Part shown: positions 1 to 11,906 of the stretch, piece by piece | Numbering within the stretch: the first letter of the stretch is position 1 | Layout of the letters: each line of letters starts with the position of its first letter | From: Setomelanomma holmii | Taxonomy: Eukaryota; Ascomycota; Dothideomycetes; Pleosporales; Phaeosphaeriaceae | Reading direction: 5' to 3' | Length of the DNA stretch: 64,000 bases | Assembly: GCA_010015745.1 (NCBI GenBank) | Contig: ML978156.1 | Location: 355,635 to 419,634, forward strand | The notes under the pieces: model-generated | What the model was told of the DNA's origin: nothing | The model's database searches: none | What the model saw: the letters and a program-made list of their open reading frames with translations, nothing else | Program-made: the position numbers and the translations under genes

Positions 1-1190
1 ACAGTCGCTTGCCAGTATATCGCCAGATGAGAACCTCGATGAGCAGACACGGGTCATCAAAACACAAATCACTATCCACCGAGAGCGACAGAGGGCGTTG
101 CGTCCCCACCTGGAGAGCGGCAGCGATCAGATGGACGAGGAGGGCAACGAATGTATCTTCGTACCAGCACCAAATCAGTGGGGCGCAAATGGCGATTTGG
201 ATGAAGAGAGCGAGAGCCTATCAGCAGTATGTGGTATATCACCGCGTTGCCAGGTGAATGCGTAGCTAATTTCTTAGCAGGTCCAGCATCTCTTGACATG
301 GCAAGCCTCATACTCGCCAGTGTCGACACCACTCTACGACGAGCTTCCTTCGCCCAATATTCCCTACCACTCGATGCTCGATCCAAATCAACCCACCACA
401 ACATATCACCTGCACCGCACTCGAGAATGGACTGGATCGTCAGGGCAACGGAAGTATGTCTACACCGCACGCGATTACTCAGACAAATACGCTCTTTACA
501 TGCTTGAGACATCCCATCGAGGCGACAGTCAGGTCAATGCAGCAGATTTCTTCAGGGTCGCCGAGTTCCCACAACCTTGCATCTCTATCCTACTCTCAGG
601 GATTGACAAGAAGCGGATTTCGACCGATTCCTCCAGAGACGCCGCCTATAAGTCTCGATGTATTCACATTCGAGGACCTTTCTCACAGCCTATCAAGGAA
701 TATCCAGATCGGCAGCAAAAGATTCCTTGGTCACCACGACGCTTCACTTACGGTGGCCGGCGCTTCGTTTGGAAGGCTGGAGACCCACATGACGATACCA
801 TGCCAGAGTCCCTATATGAGTATCAGAAAGATTGGGCAAAACCTGGTAGCCGTACAGGCAAGCGGTGCGACGATGCACGGCCAATGACGAAACTTGTTTG
901 GGGCGAGAAAAAGAAGCAGGGCAAGCTTGACAGCTATACCATCCACTTCAAAGGCGGCATGGACCAGGTCTTTCGCGAAGTCCTTCTTGCCAGCCAAATG
1001 GCGCGTCAAGTATGCTTGTTTACGGCAGTTGATTGAACAAAGTCACATTGAAAAGAGCAGTACTTGCTTTGATAGCGACTTGTATTATTTACGACATTCT
1101 TATGACGGAGTTACTGAAAGACTGTTTGATACAGCACAGATACCACATTAGGCGCTTGGCACCTCACTTGGAAAGGAGGATATACTTTGA
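1..1190 (+). CDS. Unknown fungal protein, 3' part only (5' end outside window)
   Basis: The frame is open from the first base, so the start lies upstream of the window. Exons read as 2-226, 281-1009 and probably 1152-1190. The 54-nt intron 227-280 has a GTATGT donor, a GCTAAT-like branch and a TTAGCAG acceptor, and removes an in-frame TAG. The second intron (1010-1151, GTATGC donor) gives a short tail ending GKEDIL; if it is not spliced, the frame instead stops at 1036. About 330 residues are visible. They start with an acidic, Glu/Asp/Ser-rich stretch, then a basic and aromatic C-terminal part containing RFTYGGRRFVWK and KLVWGEKKKQGKLDSYTI. I see no signal peptide, membrane segment or catalytic motif. 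The beta-rich C-terminus could be a small binding domain, but I do not recognise the family. Coding status is fairly sure; function is unknown. Confidence 0.6.
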
Positions 1191-3127
1191 TACCAGTGCG
1201 AAGATGCACTTCGCGGGTTGGCTTTGCAGCCGTTTCATATGCCCTTAGGCTCAATGTAGCCTTCAGTCTTACATTGGTAGCTACGCATTCAATCACAAGA
1301 CACAATTACTATTGTAACATGGCCTACAGCTCGTTGACGTGCAAGCATCTACTTTTACTACACGGAAATCTCGAAGCGACAGACAGATGTCTCATTCGAA
1401 GCGTCTCGTTCCCACTCACTGAAACACACCACACCAGCTTAGCATTCATAACAGGATCTGTCGGTCTTGGAAAACCATCCCTGGAACCTCGCTGCCAACG
1501 CCTCAGGATCGGGCCAAACGTGCTCTTCGCAACCGTCCCTGTCCCTCCCCAACCCTCTTAGCGAGAAAGGGTATCCACGTGTGTAGCCGCAACGGCCCAT
1601 CTTCAACAATCTTTAGCGAGAAGACAAAACCTGGGAGGGGTGGTGTGGGATTGTGGAGGGAAGACTGTGAAGCGTAGAAGCCGACTAATCGCGTGACAAC
1701 ACCCAATGTGTCGTGCGGCTGTCTCTTCCTTCTTGATCTTGCAGCCCTACGGCCTTCCTGCTCCTCGAGTAGTTGCGGTTCGCTCGGCTTCATATTCCTA
1801 CTCCCACGTGCACCTCCCCACACCGCGCCGCACGCACGCATCAAGTTTGACATTCACCTACCAGATGCATGTTCGGCACCTGCGACCTCATGATTCGACA
1901 GCCATCCCTTGCAGTCAAAAAGTGACGTGCGCTGCAAGTGCGTTTACCGGCTGTGCCGTGCCTTGTCGGTGCGCAGAGACCAAGCTGTCAGACCCGACAG
2001 TCTGGGTAAGAGGCGGTGGGCGTTGAGTTAGCGGTGTGGTATGTGCTGTATGTCAGATTTTAGTGGGAGGTGAGGGAGCTGCAACGTTGAGACGTCACTT
2101 GCAAGTCGAAATTGTACGATTCAGAGGGATTGGAGGATGCGGGAGAAGGACGCTAGGAGGTTGGGACGTCGTATTGGAAGAATATCGCGGCCAATGAGAG
2201 GCGTGCGTGGCCGAGACGGCACGATGTGTGGGGTGAATGGGATTTTGAAGCTCGCAAGTAAGAGGATTGAGGGTGCTTATGTCACGGCCGATGCAAGTTG
2301 GTCAAGATACCGTTGCTCTCGCTTGATTGTGGCTCTTAACTTCTTGAGTCGAACGACTAATGCGAATGACAACTGACATGCACCTCTCTTCGATGAAGGA
2401 CAACCTCAGCCTTGAGCCCTGACCTGATCGTCATTGCAATGGTTGAGACATGAGGCTCTGGCTGACGCTCCGCTTGCGAGGTGGAGAGCCGAGTAATACA
2501 CACCACTTCCTCAATCATCACATGGCAGCAGCCTTCGATCAATCCATCGACCAAAAGGGTGTGCGCATAATGCTTACCACATGGACGACTCAAGATCGCG
2601 GCTGCGAATCACATGTAACCTGTCAAGTTGATGACACAACGTAAGACCACTCTGGCCACGTGCCGGATTGAGTGTAGCAAAATGAGATGGCTGAAGTAGT
2701 GAAAGAGTATTTCATCTCTGTGCTGGGGATCAAGAAGCAATTGACCGAGTTATGACAGGACGGCATCCAAACTGCTCGGCAGGATTCGGTAAAGTTCGGC
2801 ACCGCACAATTCCAACAGAGAAGGGTATTTTGGACAACAAGGAGCACTCAACACGGACGAATGCTTCCAGTATTCTTCGGCTGTCAATTGAGAGCATATG
2901 GTGAGTTGTAGTTAATTCGTGAGACTGAGGTGTGGTCAAAAAGACAGCGGTTCACACTTCCCCGCAGACGCTAGCCGGATACAGGTTGCCGTCAAGTGAC
3001 CGAGGCAAACCTCCGCTCGATGCAGCTTACTCGTACAACCAAAACTCAAAATGTATTCGCGATGTCGCAAATTGACTGCATGGCCGACAACGCCATCTGA
3101 ACAAAGTTCGAGCCTCGCATTCTCATT
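1191..3127. other. Intergenic, no gene recognised
   Basis: About 1.9 kb with only short, uncharacteristic open frames on both strands. A pyrimidine-rich stretch lies near 1700-1860. Nothing resembles a conserved protein, tRNA or repeat. The last few hundred bases are the presumed promoter and leader of the gene starting at 3128. Confidence 0.5.
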
Positions 3128-4387
3128 ATGACCGAAGCGTCGCAGCAAAAGGGGCGGCACGACCTTGATGATGTCAAGCTTGGAAGCTACCTACAGCAAT
3201 ACTTGCCGAACTTGAAGTTACCCATTGTATCCACAAAGATCGGATATGGCCAGAGTAACCCAACATATTTCGTCGACGATGCAAACAAAACGCGGTTCAT
3301 CCTGAGAAAGAAACCTTCTGGGACCATCATCTCGCCGGTTGCGCATCAAGTCGACCGCGAGTACAAGGTTTTGAAAGCGCTTGGATCTGTCGAAGAGTTT
3401 CCGGTTCCCAAGGTATACTGCTTGTGTATGGACGCCTCAATCATTGGAACTGCTTTCTATGTACGTCTTCTGTCGCAATTCTTGCGTCATTCCAAGTTAA
3501 CACCCCACAGGTCATGGAATTTGTCAAAGGCCGCATAATAACAGATCCAAATCTCTCAACACTCTCGCCAACAGAGCGACGATCTTCCTGGTTCTCTCTT
3601 GTCTCAACCCTTGCTTGGCTACACTCTATTGATCCTGATTCTGTCGGCCTTTCCGACTTCGGCAAGAAAACCGGCTTCTACACTAGGCACTGTAATACCT
3701 TTTCTCGCATCGAAGCCCAGCAAGCAAAAGTCAAAGATATCAGCACGGGCAAAGAGCTTGGCCGCGCCCATCCCAACTTCGACGAAATTGTGGATTACAT
3801 CCGCAAGAATGTGCCCAGGGATCGCACAAGCATTGTACATGGCGACTACAAGTTCGACAATGTCATATTGCACCCCACTGAACCGCGCGTGATTGCCATT
3901 CTGGACTGGGAACTGTCGACCATTGGCCATCCGCTTATGGATGCTGTATACGTGGTCGGACCATACTGGAACAGAGCGAGTAAGAGCGGGATTAGCGGAG
4001 GCCCGAAACCTGTGGCAAGAGACGATCAAGGTGGTGAGGTCTACGATCTTGAGAATCAAGCGAACAATGGTATGCCGAATATGGATGAGTTGATGGACGA
4101 GTATGCCAGAATAACAGGATGGGATCCGAGGAAGGATCAGTGGGAAATTGCGAAGGTGTTCCATTTGATGCGAGTATGTATTTTCTCTCAGGGATTCGAG
4201 ATGTGCGATACTAACGTCATGATAGGGTAGCACCATCAGCCATGGCATCCAAGCGCGGACAATCAGTGGCCAGGCGAGCAGCGAGTTCTCGCACGTCTAC
4301 TTTGAGAACACGAAGAGAGGCCTCAATGCAGCACTGGAAATGGTAAGATTGATGAAGGAGAAGGAAACGCCGCGCATCACACTTTGA
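3128..4387 (+). CDS. Aminoglycoside-phosphotransferase-fold protein (ACAD10/11 kinase-domain-like)
   Basis: Exons 3128-3460, 3511-4173 and 4226-4387 give 385 residues. Introns are 50 and 52 nt with GTACGT and GTATGT donors and CACAG and GATAG acceptors. The protein is a stand-alone APH/choline-kinase-type fold like the N-terminal kinase domain of acyl-CoA dehydrogenase family members 10/11. Visible signatures are the nucleotide-binding N-lobe (GYGQSNPTYFV, FILRKKPSG), the Brenner catalytic motif HGDYKFDN and the metal-binding LDWE. In the mammalian relatives this domain phosphorylates 4-hydroxy-acids before beta-oxidation; a similar small-molecule kinase role here is inference. No acyl-CoA dehydrogenase domain follows, which is usual for fungal members. 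A possible alternative donor at 4342 with an acceptor near 4423 would replace the last ~15 residues, but the straightforward ending matches the family better. Confidence 0.88.
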
Positions 4388-5411
4388 GTTGGGCGCTAAG
4401 CTATGCACTTACTTGCTTCAGTATCGCAAATACACGAGAGCCTCGCACTCTTGCGACTTTGTGAGACCTCGTGTGCCTTTTCTCCGCACGCGTCTCAATC
4501 CTTGATGTCCACACCATATAGTTCCAGCCTGAATTTATCCTCGGGCCCACTTCATTCAGCACGAGCATGTTCTTCGTCTCCAAAGCCGCCCTCGCATAAG
4601 CGACTCCTACTTCCCTGCCCATAAGCAACCTATCTAACCATCACATGGCTTATTTATTGAGCCTGCAGGCCTGTTGTTGGGTCTAAGGCTCTCCAAGATC
4701 TTGACCAAGGCTTGTGGGTCTTACCGCTTGAAACATCCCAAGGCCTCTTGGCTTCGACGTACAAAACAGTTAAGACCTGTCACATTTCGGGCGCACGAGA
4801 TTGCGCGCGAATTCGTTATCTAGTCGGTTGTCTCTCGTTCCGCTATGTCGAGACGATTGAAGTATTACATCTCATTTCTAGGTGGGGCTTCCTCGCTGGC
4901 TTACTCGAGACAAGTGTGCTGTGTATGGCGAAAGTCTTGAAGCTGCTATCATTATTGTGAGAGGTGCTATTTAAGCTAACAAGCGTGCAAACGTGATACG
5001 CATGTTGGTGGGAAGAGCACAAATGCGCAAGTGCATTGAAATTGTCGATCTAATTGATCTTTTCCGGTCAGAGTACAGCCGCCGCTCATCAATCTATATG
5101 CCCATGGTATCTGTGCCCTTCCCATTTTTTTACGCCAACGCTATGCCAGAAGTAGAGGAAGGAAAGTGGTAATTACAGGTGCGCCGCAGGATATGGCTTC
5201 TATGTTTATTGAATCGATACAGGTGAAGAAGCGTTGAGACCTGCTGGCGGCTGGAGGGACGAAGTGAAGTAATATGGTTTCGTGATGAAGGGTATAACGA
5301 GTGTGAAGTTTGTAGAGCGACGATAGTTGCAAAAACGAGAGACTTTGACCAAGGAAAAGTAATGAGACAACGCCAAATCTGCGAGTACGGTTACGAACAG
5401 GTTCTATGATC
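4388..5411. other. Intergenic, convergent 3' ends
   Basis: About 1 kb between the 3' ends of the phosphotransferase and the TDT transporter. It contains 3' UTR sequence. The minus strand has a 73-codon open frame (4622-4401) with no recognisable homology. Nothing else can be supported. Confidence 0.5.
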
Positions 5412-7279
5412 TCAGTGGTCCGCATTATCCTCGTCCATGTTGGGGTACATAATGTCGCAAACGTAGACCGCTTGAACATGGTTGAAGAGAACATATACCC
5501 ACATGCAGAGAATGGCGATAGTGAGACCGTTGCCGATAAAGAGGATAGTGTCGTCTTTGAGCGCGTTGCCAATGGAAATTGTAGCAATGATAAAACCCGT
5601 GTTGGGAAAGACCATGGCCCACCATCCCAAGTGGAAGTACAGAGCCCATTGGTGGATAACCTGACAAACGTTAGTGGCTGTTGCGATGACTTGATTCAAG
5701 TAGTAGTCCTTACTGCGACGAGAGTGATCATGAAGAACCACATAGCCAGCACCCAGAGGAAAAGGGCAACGACGAGCGCCAACGTCCGAAGCATTGCAGC
5801 ATCAATGAGACCGTCTCCTTGCAGATCGAAGTCGTCCGGAAGCGCGTTCGACATGCCGATCAGAGCAAGGATTGTGAAGGACGGAGGTCCCACGCCGATG
5901 AACATAGCTCCTCTATGCTCCCGCCCAGGGTAGCCAACAGACATCAATCGACCGATGTAGTGAGCATACATGAGAATGGCAATAGTGAAACCGAGCCCTT
6001 GACAACCCAGACCGGCACATATGATAGGCATTCGTACCGTGACAGGCTGATCAGCCGCAATGACTGAAGCGATAGTGCCTGCCAGCATGACTGGAAAGAC
6101 CGGAAGTAGCCAAGAGGGCATGAAGCTTGTGAGCTTGTAGGTGTGAAAGCAGAACAGAAATGAGTACTGAAAGACAGCTAGACAGAACGTGACGAACGTA
6201 TAGATCCAGAACGCCACCGCAATACTCGTCACAGCCCAAGCTCGGTTTGGATGATCCGCTTCGTAAGCTTGGATGACATACTTCTGGGTGCCGGTGATGA
6301 TGGTGGCCACCGAGAGGAAGAATGGGCCTAAGAACAGGCCTTCACGTTCATGTGTAATTGACGCCTTGAACGAACCTGGGAATTTGGTGAACCGGAGAAT
6401 CATCGTGCCCGTAATGCCAAAGAAGAAAATGAGATTGACGATGTAAAATATCGCTCCAATAGTGATGAGACCTGGGAATGGATGCGGTTGGATGGAGATG
6501 AGCGTGGCAATACCTCCAGTAGCCATTGTCAGTGTGTACCAGGCCCATGTGAAGTGTCGCAATCGCTCGCCCATCGGCATGTACGGTTGATTGGGATCCT
6601 TCTTGTGAGGGATCTTTGTGTGGTAATCCCACCCACCATGCCTATCTCCATGACTATCATCATTGTCGTTCTTCTGCTTTTCAATATCGCTTGGTGCCGA
6701 AGCTATCCCCAGAGGCGGTGGGCGTAACGGTGAGTCGTTAAAAGGGTTCTCTGCTTCAGACTGCTTGCCTTTCATGTCGATTGGATAGCCATTGGCATCT
6801 ACAGGGCCATTGAAGTAGGCTTGACCGGTAGGATAGGGCCCTGGAGGAGTCTGCACCCAAGTGTTCGAACGCGACGTATCACCCGATGTTGGATAACGGG
6901 TGTGTTGGGCGCTATATGAGGCATTGTACTGGTCCGTAGGAGCGTCCTGCTCATGTTGCCGTTGTTGCTGGTCGTTTTGTGGGGAATAAGGTCGAGGATC
7001 GGAGATTGGACCGCCCGATAGGCGTGGACCGGAAGGGAGGCCAAATCTGCCCTGCTGGAGAGGACCGGACAGTCGAGGGCCAGGAGGAAGACCGATTGGA
7101 GCTGATTGTTGCGGAGGGGGAGTGGAGTAATCTTGCTGCCTTCCAGGCTGGGAATAATTCTGATTCTGCTGTTGGCCACCCTGATAGGGATACTGGTTGA
7201 AGCTACCATTGTTGCTACTAGAGTTGTAGTTGTTCTTGTTGTCAAAGGACAATCCTTCAGGCTGGTAACGAGTGTCCAT
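5412..7279 (-). CDS. TDT-family transporter (malic acid transport / SLAC1-type)
   Basis: Exons 7279-5714 and 5660-5412 give 604 residues; the 53-nt intron has a GTAAGG donor and a TTTGTCAG acceptor. The first in-frame ATG is at 7279. Residues 1 to about 225 are a long, low-complexity, Gln/Pro/Asn/Gly/Ser-rich cytosolic tail. About ten hydrophobic segments follow, beginning with FTWAWYTLTMATGG near residue 240, the hallmark of the tellurite-resistance/dicarboxylate transporter (TDT) family that includes S. pombe Mae1 and, more distantly, the sulfite pump Ssu1. The Mae1-like start of the transport domain favours C4-dicarboxylate (malate/succinate) uptake over sulfite export, but the substrate cannot be read from sequence. 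The disordered extension is unusually long and may carry regulatory phosphosites. The gene stands alone. Confidence 0.9.
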
Positions 7280-7946
7280 TGCTGAAGATCGGTTGGAGGT
7301 GGCCTGCACCAAAGGATTGACAAACGGGACCGCCGGTGATCGAAGGAAAGAAACGATGCATGCAGAAAACTTAAATGAAAATAGAAAAGAACCAGCACCG
7401 GGCCGTAGGATAGAGCAAGGACGCCGAGGAAATGAAAATGGGATAGACTCAAGGTCTTAACCAACACAGCTTGAGGTCAACATGGAAGATCGCCCTGCTC
7501 CGAATCGGACCTGTTTCGCACGGCCAGGCACTAGAGACATCTGGCGCCTAGTGGAGTTGCTTCGTGCAGTGATGTAGGGGTGGAATGGTATCTCAGCGTG
7601 CTTGGCTGAGGTGAAGTGTTGCGTACTTGCTCCTGGTACCCACGTCAAAGCTTCGGAGAAGCCAATGCACGGTGTCGATGCACATGCTTTTTGCAAGGCG
7701 ACTCGAAGACTTCTCACCTCGCTTTGATTCATAATTAAGATGGGCGCTTGGCAAAGGTCCGCTCCGCCAAGGTGTTTGATTATGCCCATCTTCCAGACAA
7801 AGAGATAAGAGCATTCGTCCATGAGCGCTTAGAACCAAAATTTGTGTTTGAGGCGCCCCCGACATTGGGACCAAATCTCTAGATAATAACTACGTCGAAG
7901 ACACGCCGGGCATGTGCCTATACCAATTGTAATGGATACTTGACAA
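7280..7946. other. Intergenic, promoter side of TDT transporter
   Basis: Upstream region of the minus-strand transporter. It holds short open frames on both strands that look like chance and have no recognisable domain. Confidence 0.45.
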
Positions 7947-9110
7947 GGCGAATTGTTCGAGGGCGAACCAAGAGATCATGATCAGCAAGGCAACCATTGG
8001 GACATCCAGAAATACAGAGTCGGAGACGTTTGGCGCTTGTGTCCAGCAGCGGCTGAAGAGCCGCCACTAGGAAATGTGCTACCTCCTGCGCAACCTCGAA
8101 AGCTGATTCGCGTCTACACGGTGGAGTTCGAAGGAGGTCTAAAGTCATCGTCGTCCCAGGCACGGCCAAGGCGGAGCTAAATGCGGGAGATGAACAACGC
8201 CGCGCTCGTATCCCAGAAGATGCGGCTCAAAAGGTACGTCGGTGTTGATTCGTGGTGCGGAAGGGGCTTGAAACGGGTGACGAAACGAGAGAAAGCGGAT
8301 CCCGATGTGTCGAATTCATGCCAAGCATCCCGCGCAAAACAATCCAAGAGCAGAGCCCCACCATCTTGAAGCCGAAGGAGCCCCAGGTAGGCTTGTTCTC
8401 AGATAAGGACGACGAAGATTCCACGCTAGCTCTTTGCAAGGACGCGGCTTGTCTCATCCAGCATGTCGGCGAAAGATAGGATCGCTGTCTCAACAATGCC
8501 AGAGAGGTCCGCAGGCCCACTTGGAAGTTTTGTCATCCATCAGCCAAGCCCAAGCCTTAGGCATTAAGCGTATTTTGTCTTCATCGAAGACACCCTATCA
8601 ACCCTTGGAGCGCCCGCAACGGCGTCTGAGGGTGACTTCAGTATGAAGCGAGTGCTAGCGGGCAGCGGAGCGTATCGGAAGCAAGCCTGTAAGCGCTGAC
8701 TTGTACGCGTCGCGAGATTGCGGTATCGATGTGACAATCTTGGTGTTCGGCCTGTGAACACTGTGAAATCGAGGATGATCGCGTATTATGTCCGTGGTGC
8801 AAGGTCAAAACCCAGTCAACGGCGGGCGCCAGTCGGGCCGCAACCCACGAGGCGCACCTGAGTAAGGAATAAGGCTGCATCGACAGGGTCCACTACCCGA
8901 CATCTTCCATGATTTTGATCAGCATTGCGGCCAAGAGGTTGAAAAGGAGACGATTCCCAACAGGAGACGTGCTGATGGAAGGGATGATGATCAGCGCCTG
9001 GATGACGACGCGAGCGTGGCTGGGAAACGACTTCCGCTTGGCATCAGTGGCCACTCCATGCACAAGTGCAGCAACAATGCTCGATTGCGAAACCATCCGA
9101 TCCCAGTAAG
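7947..9110 (+). pseudogene. Coding-looking island, possibly a decayed unknown gene
   Basis: Several plus-strand stretches have protein-like composition but sit in different frames or are cut by stops: 7947-8180, 8252-8479 (its frame continues past one TAG to about 8560), about 8740-8872 and about 8893-9145. The third stretch reads as a Cys-rich segment CEHCEIEDDRVLCPWCK, resembling a zinc-binding CxxC pair. The fourth is acidic and Asp/Arg-rich. No intact start-to-stop gene with convincing introns could be assembled, and I do not recognise a family. It may be a degraded gene, an unusual multi-exon gene, or chance. This is a weak call. Confidence 0.25.
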
Positions 9111-9485
9111 TTGTCGTTATATGTCATTCTTGCGATGCCTCTTGCTGCCTTAAAGATCGTCTAAGAACAGCTTCTTTCATTGATAGCTGTATTGGTCAAT
9201 GTGCGCAAAGCTATGGTATCCTTTGGAACTCAATCGCATGCGGTATACGGAAGCTCCGAGGATTTCCGCGCTTCAACGGACTGACAAGAGAGCACGTATG
9301 TGGGCGTAAGTTTCAGCACCGGCTATCAGACTTCGCAGGATGTGTGAGGTCTGCCAGCTGCGTCGAACATTGACAATTCAACCATGCCCAACGATGACAT
9401 ATGTAACGAGTAGCACTGCCGCTCGTGGTAACGTTGTCAACACATAAGAAGTAAATGAAAGAGGTAATCAGCCCTACACGGTCTA
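9111..9485. other. Intergenic, downstream of NCS1 permease
   Basis: 375 bases after the permease stop codon with no recognisable gene or repeat. They probably contain the permease 3' UTR and terminator. Confidence 0.5.
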
Positions 9486-11337
9486 TCAGAAGTCCTTGCC
9501 CTCTTCGACCACCACCACGTTGTCACTCGATTGTCGTCCCGGCGACAGTCCAACACTTGTGCCGAATTCGAGCGGTGCGACACCTAATCTTCGAGCTTCC
9601 GCTGCAGTGAAAGTACCGTATACGTCCACTGCGTCGATTTGATCCATATCCTGAACAGGGAAGACTCGACTGAGAGCATAGAATATGACGGCACTGATTG
9701 CAAAGCCTGTCGTTCTCATTAGCTCGGTCTAGCAGTCCTACTAGCATGCATGCACTCGCCTATCAAGAAGGCAATGTAATAGAGTTGGACCAGTGCCCGC
9801 GGTGGCCTTGCGTCTCCTCGAACAGTCACGACGAGGCCACCAATCGTTGGTGCGACGCCACAGATCCAGGCTGGTATTGCGCGCCAGTTCACTCCTTTCG
9901 TGAAGTAGTATGACGAGTCGTGCGTCCTATACAGGTGGCTCAGGCAAATCCGTCTCTTCCGCAGAAGGTAGTAATCGCAAGCCATTATACCTATTATCGG
10001 TGCGAGGAAGACAGAGAACGATGACAGGACCGCGATAAATGTTTTCGCACGGTTGATCAACTGCCACGGCTGTACGATCCAAGCGGCAATGAAGGTTATG
10101 ATAGCGCCGCGACGAATATTGATGTACCTTGGGAAGACTCCAGCGAGATCGATGCCGCCAGCAATTGCATTACCGCATATGTTCTCGAACATTGCAGTGA
10201 GAGCAAATCCCGCAGCAAGGAAAAAGACCCCTGCGCGAGCCTTCGAAGAACCGTTGCCGTTCTCCATCATGCGCATGAGCAGGTCCGGTGGATTCCAATA
10301 CACCTCCCCGTAGATCTTCTGGCCTGCTGCTGCAGTTACCAAGCCTACCAAGCAAACAAGAATACCGGTGACTACGCAGCTAGCGATCGTGCCGATGATG
10401 TAGCTTCTGCGAGCCTTCGAGTACCGCGAAAAGTCAGAGCCATTCGTAATTCCAGCTGCCAGTCCACCGATGCCCTGGTTAATGCCAGCCATGATGAGCC
10501 ACGAGGTACCAAAACGCGAGCCACTTGGGATGGCTTGCCCGGCGTTCCAAAGGGGTCCAACTCCTGGTGCAACAGAGAGAGCCCAGATCATCCAACAAAT
10601 TATTCCGATGCCACACCATGTACACACAACGAGGAATGGAATTTTGAACTTTTCGGGTCGTAGCCAGAGGAACGTAGTGGAAAGAAACCAGAAGATTACG
10701 AAGCCCACAAACTGGTCGGTCGTAGTTGGCATACTAGAGCCAAAGGTATTCTTCATGCGCGCGTACGAGGGCCAAATTGCAGTCAAACAGACCGCGACCA
10801 GGCGACCTCCGTTCCAGCCTAGGTGCCTCAGCAATTTCATCCGCGAATTAGGCTTTCACCTACACTGAACAGCGTTCCATATGAAGTTCAGAAGCACTCT
10901 CTGTGACAAGGGAATGTAGCTTCCCCTCATGCCCCAGCTATATCTGTTTTGAATCGTGAAGCCAATGTGCCACTTCAAGCCAATCCAGGCAATGATTGTG
11001 GAGAAAAGAGCGATCATTATCCTGCTGATCACAATAATGAGCATGGATTGTGGCACCGAGAGGCCCATGGCTGTATAACCTCAATCAGCTGTTGCCCTTA
11101 AAACTTGGGTCCTGGCGGGCGCATACCCAGATAGGTACCAGGTGTCTGCCAGTTCGCGAGGTTCAGACTGCCAATCGCCCAGAATCCGAAGTAGTTGAAC
11201 CAGCCCCATGTTCTTCGGTCTGGTGGCAACGGGATCAGGTCGCGATTGCTCCAAGCATTTGTCTGCTCATGTTTCTCGGAATCGCCTTTCAGCTTGATTC
11301 GATCATGCAGAGCCGCAAATCTATATCTTGAAGACAT
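9486..11337 (-). CDS. NCS1-family permease (uracil/allantoin/purine-cytosine type)
   Basis: Exons 11337-11127, 11070-10864, 10818-9760 and 9706-9486 give 565 residues, normal for the Fur4/Dal4 family. The protein starts MSSRYRFAALHDRIKL and shows the expected order of NCS1 landmarks: DLIPLPPDRRTWG before TM1, NLANWQTPGTYL, GLSVPQSM, KWHIGF, WNAVQCWNGGRL (the junction of exons 2 and 3), GINQGIGGLAAGITNGSDFSRY, the cytosolic VYGTFTAAEARRLGVAP and an acidic Val-rich tail. About 12 membrane segments are predicted. Such proteins are plasma-membrane proton symporters for uracil, allantoin, hydantoin or related compounds. The last intron, 9707-9759, appears to use a GC donor (ATAG|GCGAGT) with an AG acceptor; only that donor gives the contiguous TM segment FLIGFAISAV. 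The gene is transcribed away from the hydantoinase gene at 11907, suggesting that it feeds that enzyme. Confidence 0.92.
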
Positions 11338-11906
11338 GGCTCTCGACAAGCTTGATCGGCTTGCAGTCGACTTCTTGGTGACAGAGGTGTTAAAGCAAGA
11401 ACATGCAGGGTCTCGTCGAAAGACATAGTGCCTTGTTATCGCTAGCCCAGCTGTGCTACATGTACATCAGCTATATTTCCGAGGCTAGATCCTGTCAACT
11501 TACCCGTGTTCAGCTTAACCAGTGCGTGGGATGCACCGAGTTGCATCCATCGCTCCTCCTTTGCGCGCGCCGTGACAGGCTGCAAGGCAGGTGGCAAGAG
11601 TGGGCAAGATTGACAATGAGGGGTATATGCAGCATTATCTTATCTGATGCCGAGAATACTCCATTGAGAAGACGTTACAGCGGTGGGACTTCGAGCTGCC
11701 TTTCGCAGTAACGTTGCATGGATGTCCAATGACGATCGCGTACAGCCAGGTGCTGGAAGGCGGCGTGCGTGCGTTTGAGTTCCGACCTCGGGACTGCTTC
11801 GCGCCACATCTTATCAGATCTTGCGAACATCAGAACGCAGCACTCTTGCTTCCATGATTGAGCCCCCATCATTCTATTGGAAGTTTCGATCGAGACCGGT
11901 ACCGCC
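11338..11906. promoter_or_regulatory. Shared divergent promoter, NCS1 permease / hydantoinase
   Basis: 569 bp separate the two divergent start codons. No protein or RNA gene is evident. Co-regulation from this interval is inferred from the geometry and from the matching functions of the two products. I did not identify a specific operator with confidence. Confidence 0.45.

Noticed and set aside
4401..4622. Minus-strand 73-codon open frame starting MGREVGVAYARAAL and ending near a GTAAGT
   Set aside because: No recognisable family, and any downstream exon would lie antisense to the last exon of the phosphotransferase gene. Probably chance.
6799..7467. 222-codon minus-strand frame overlapping the N-terminus of the TDT transporter
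   Set aside because: Alternate frame of the repetitive Gln/Pro-rich tail. No ATG-based protein with a domain.
9719..9759. GT donor (GTGCAT or GTAGGA) for the last NCS1 intron
   Set aside because: GTGCAT breaks the frame into exon 4, and GTAGGA inserts extra residues (ECMHAS) into a membrane helix. The GC donor fits exactly.
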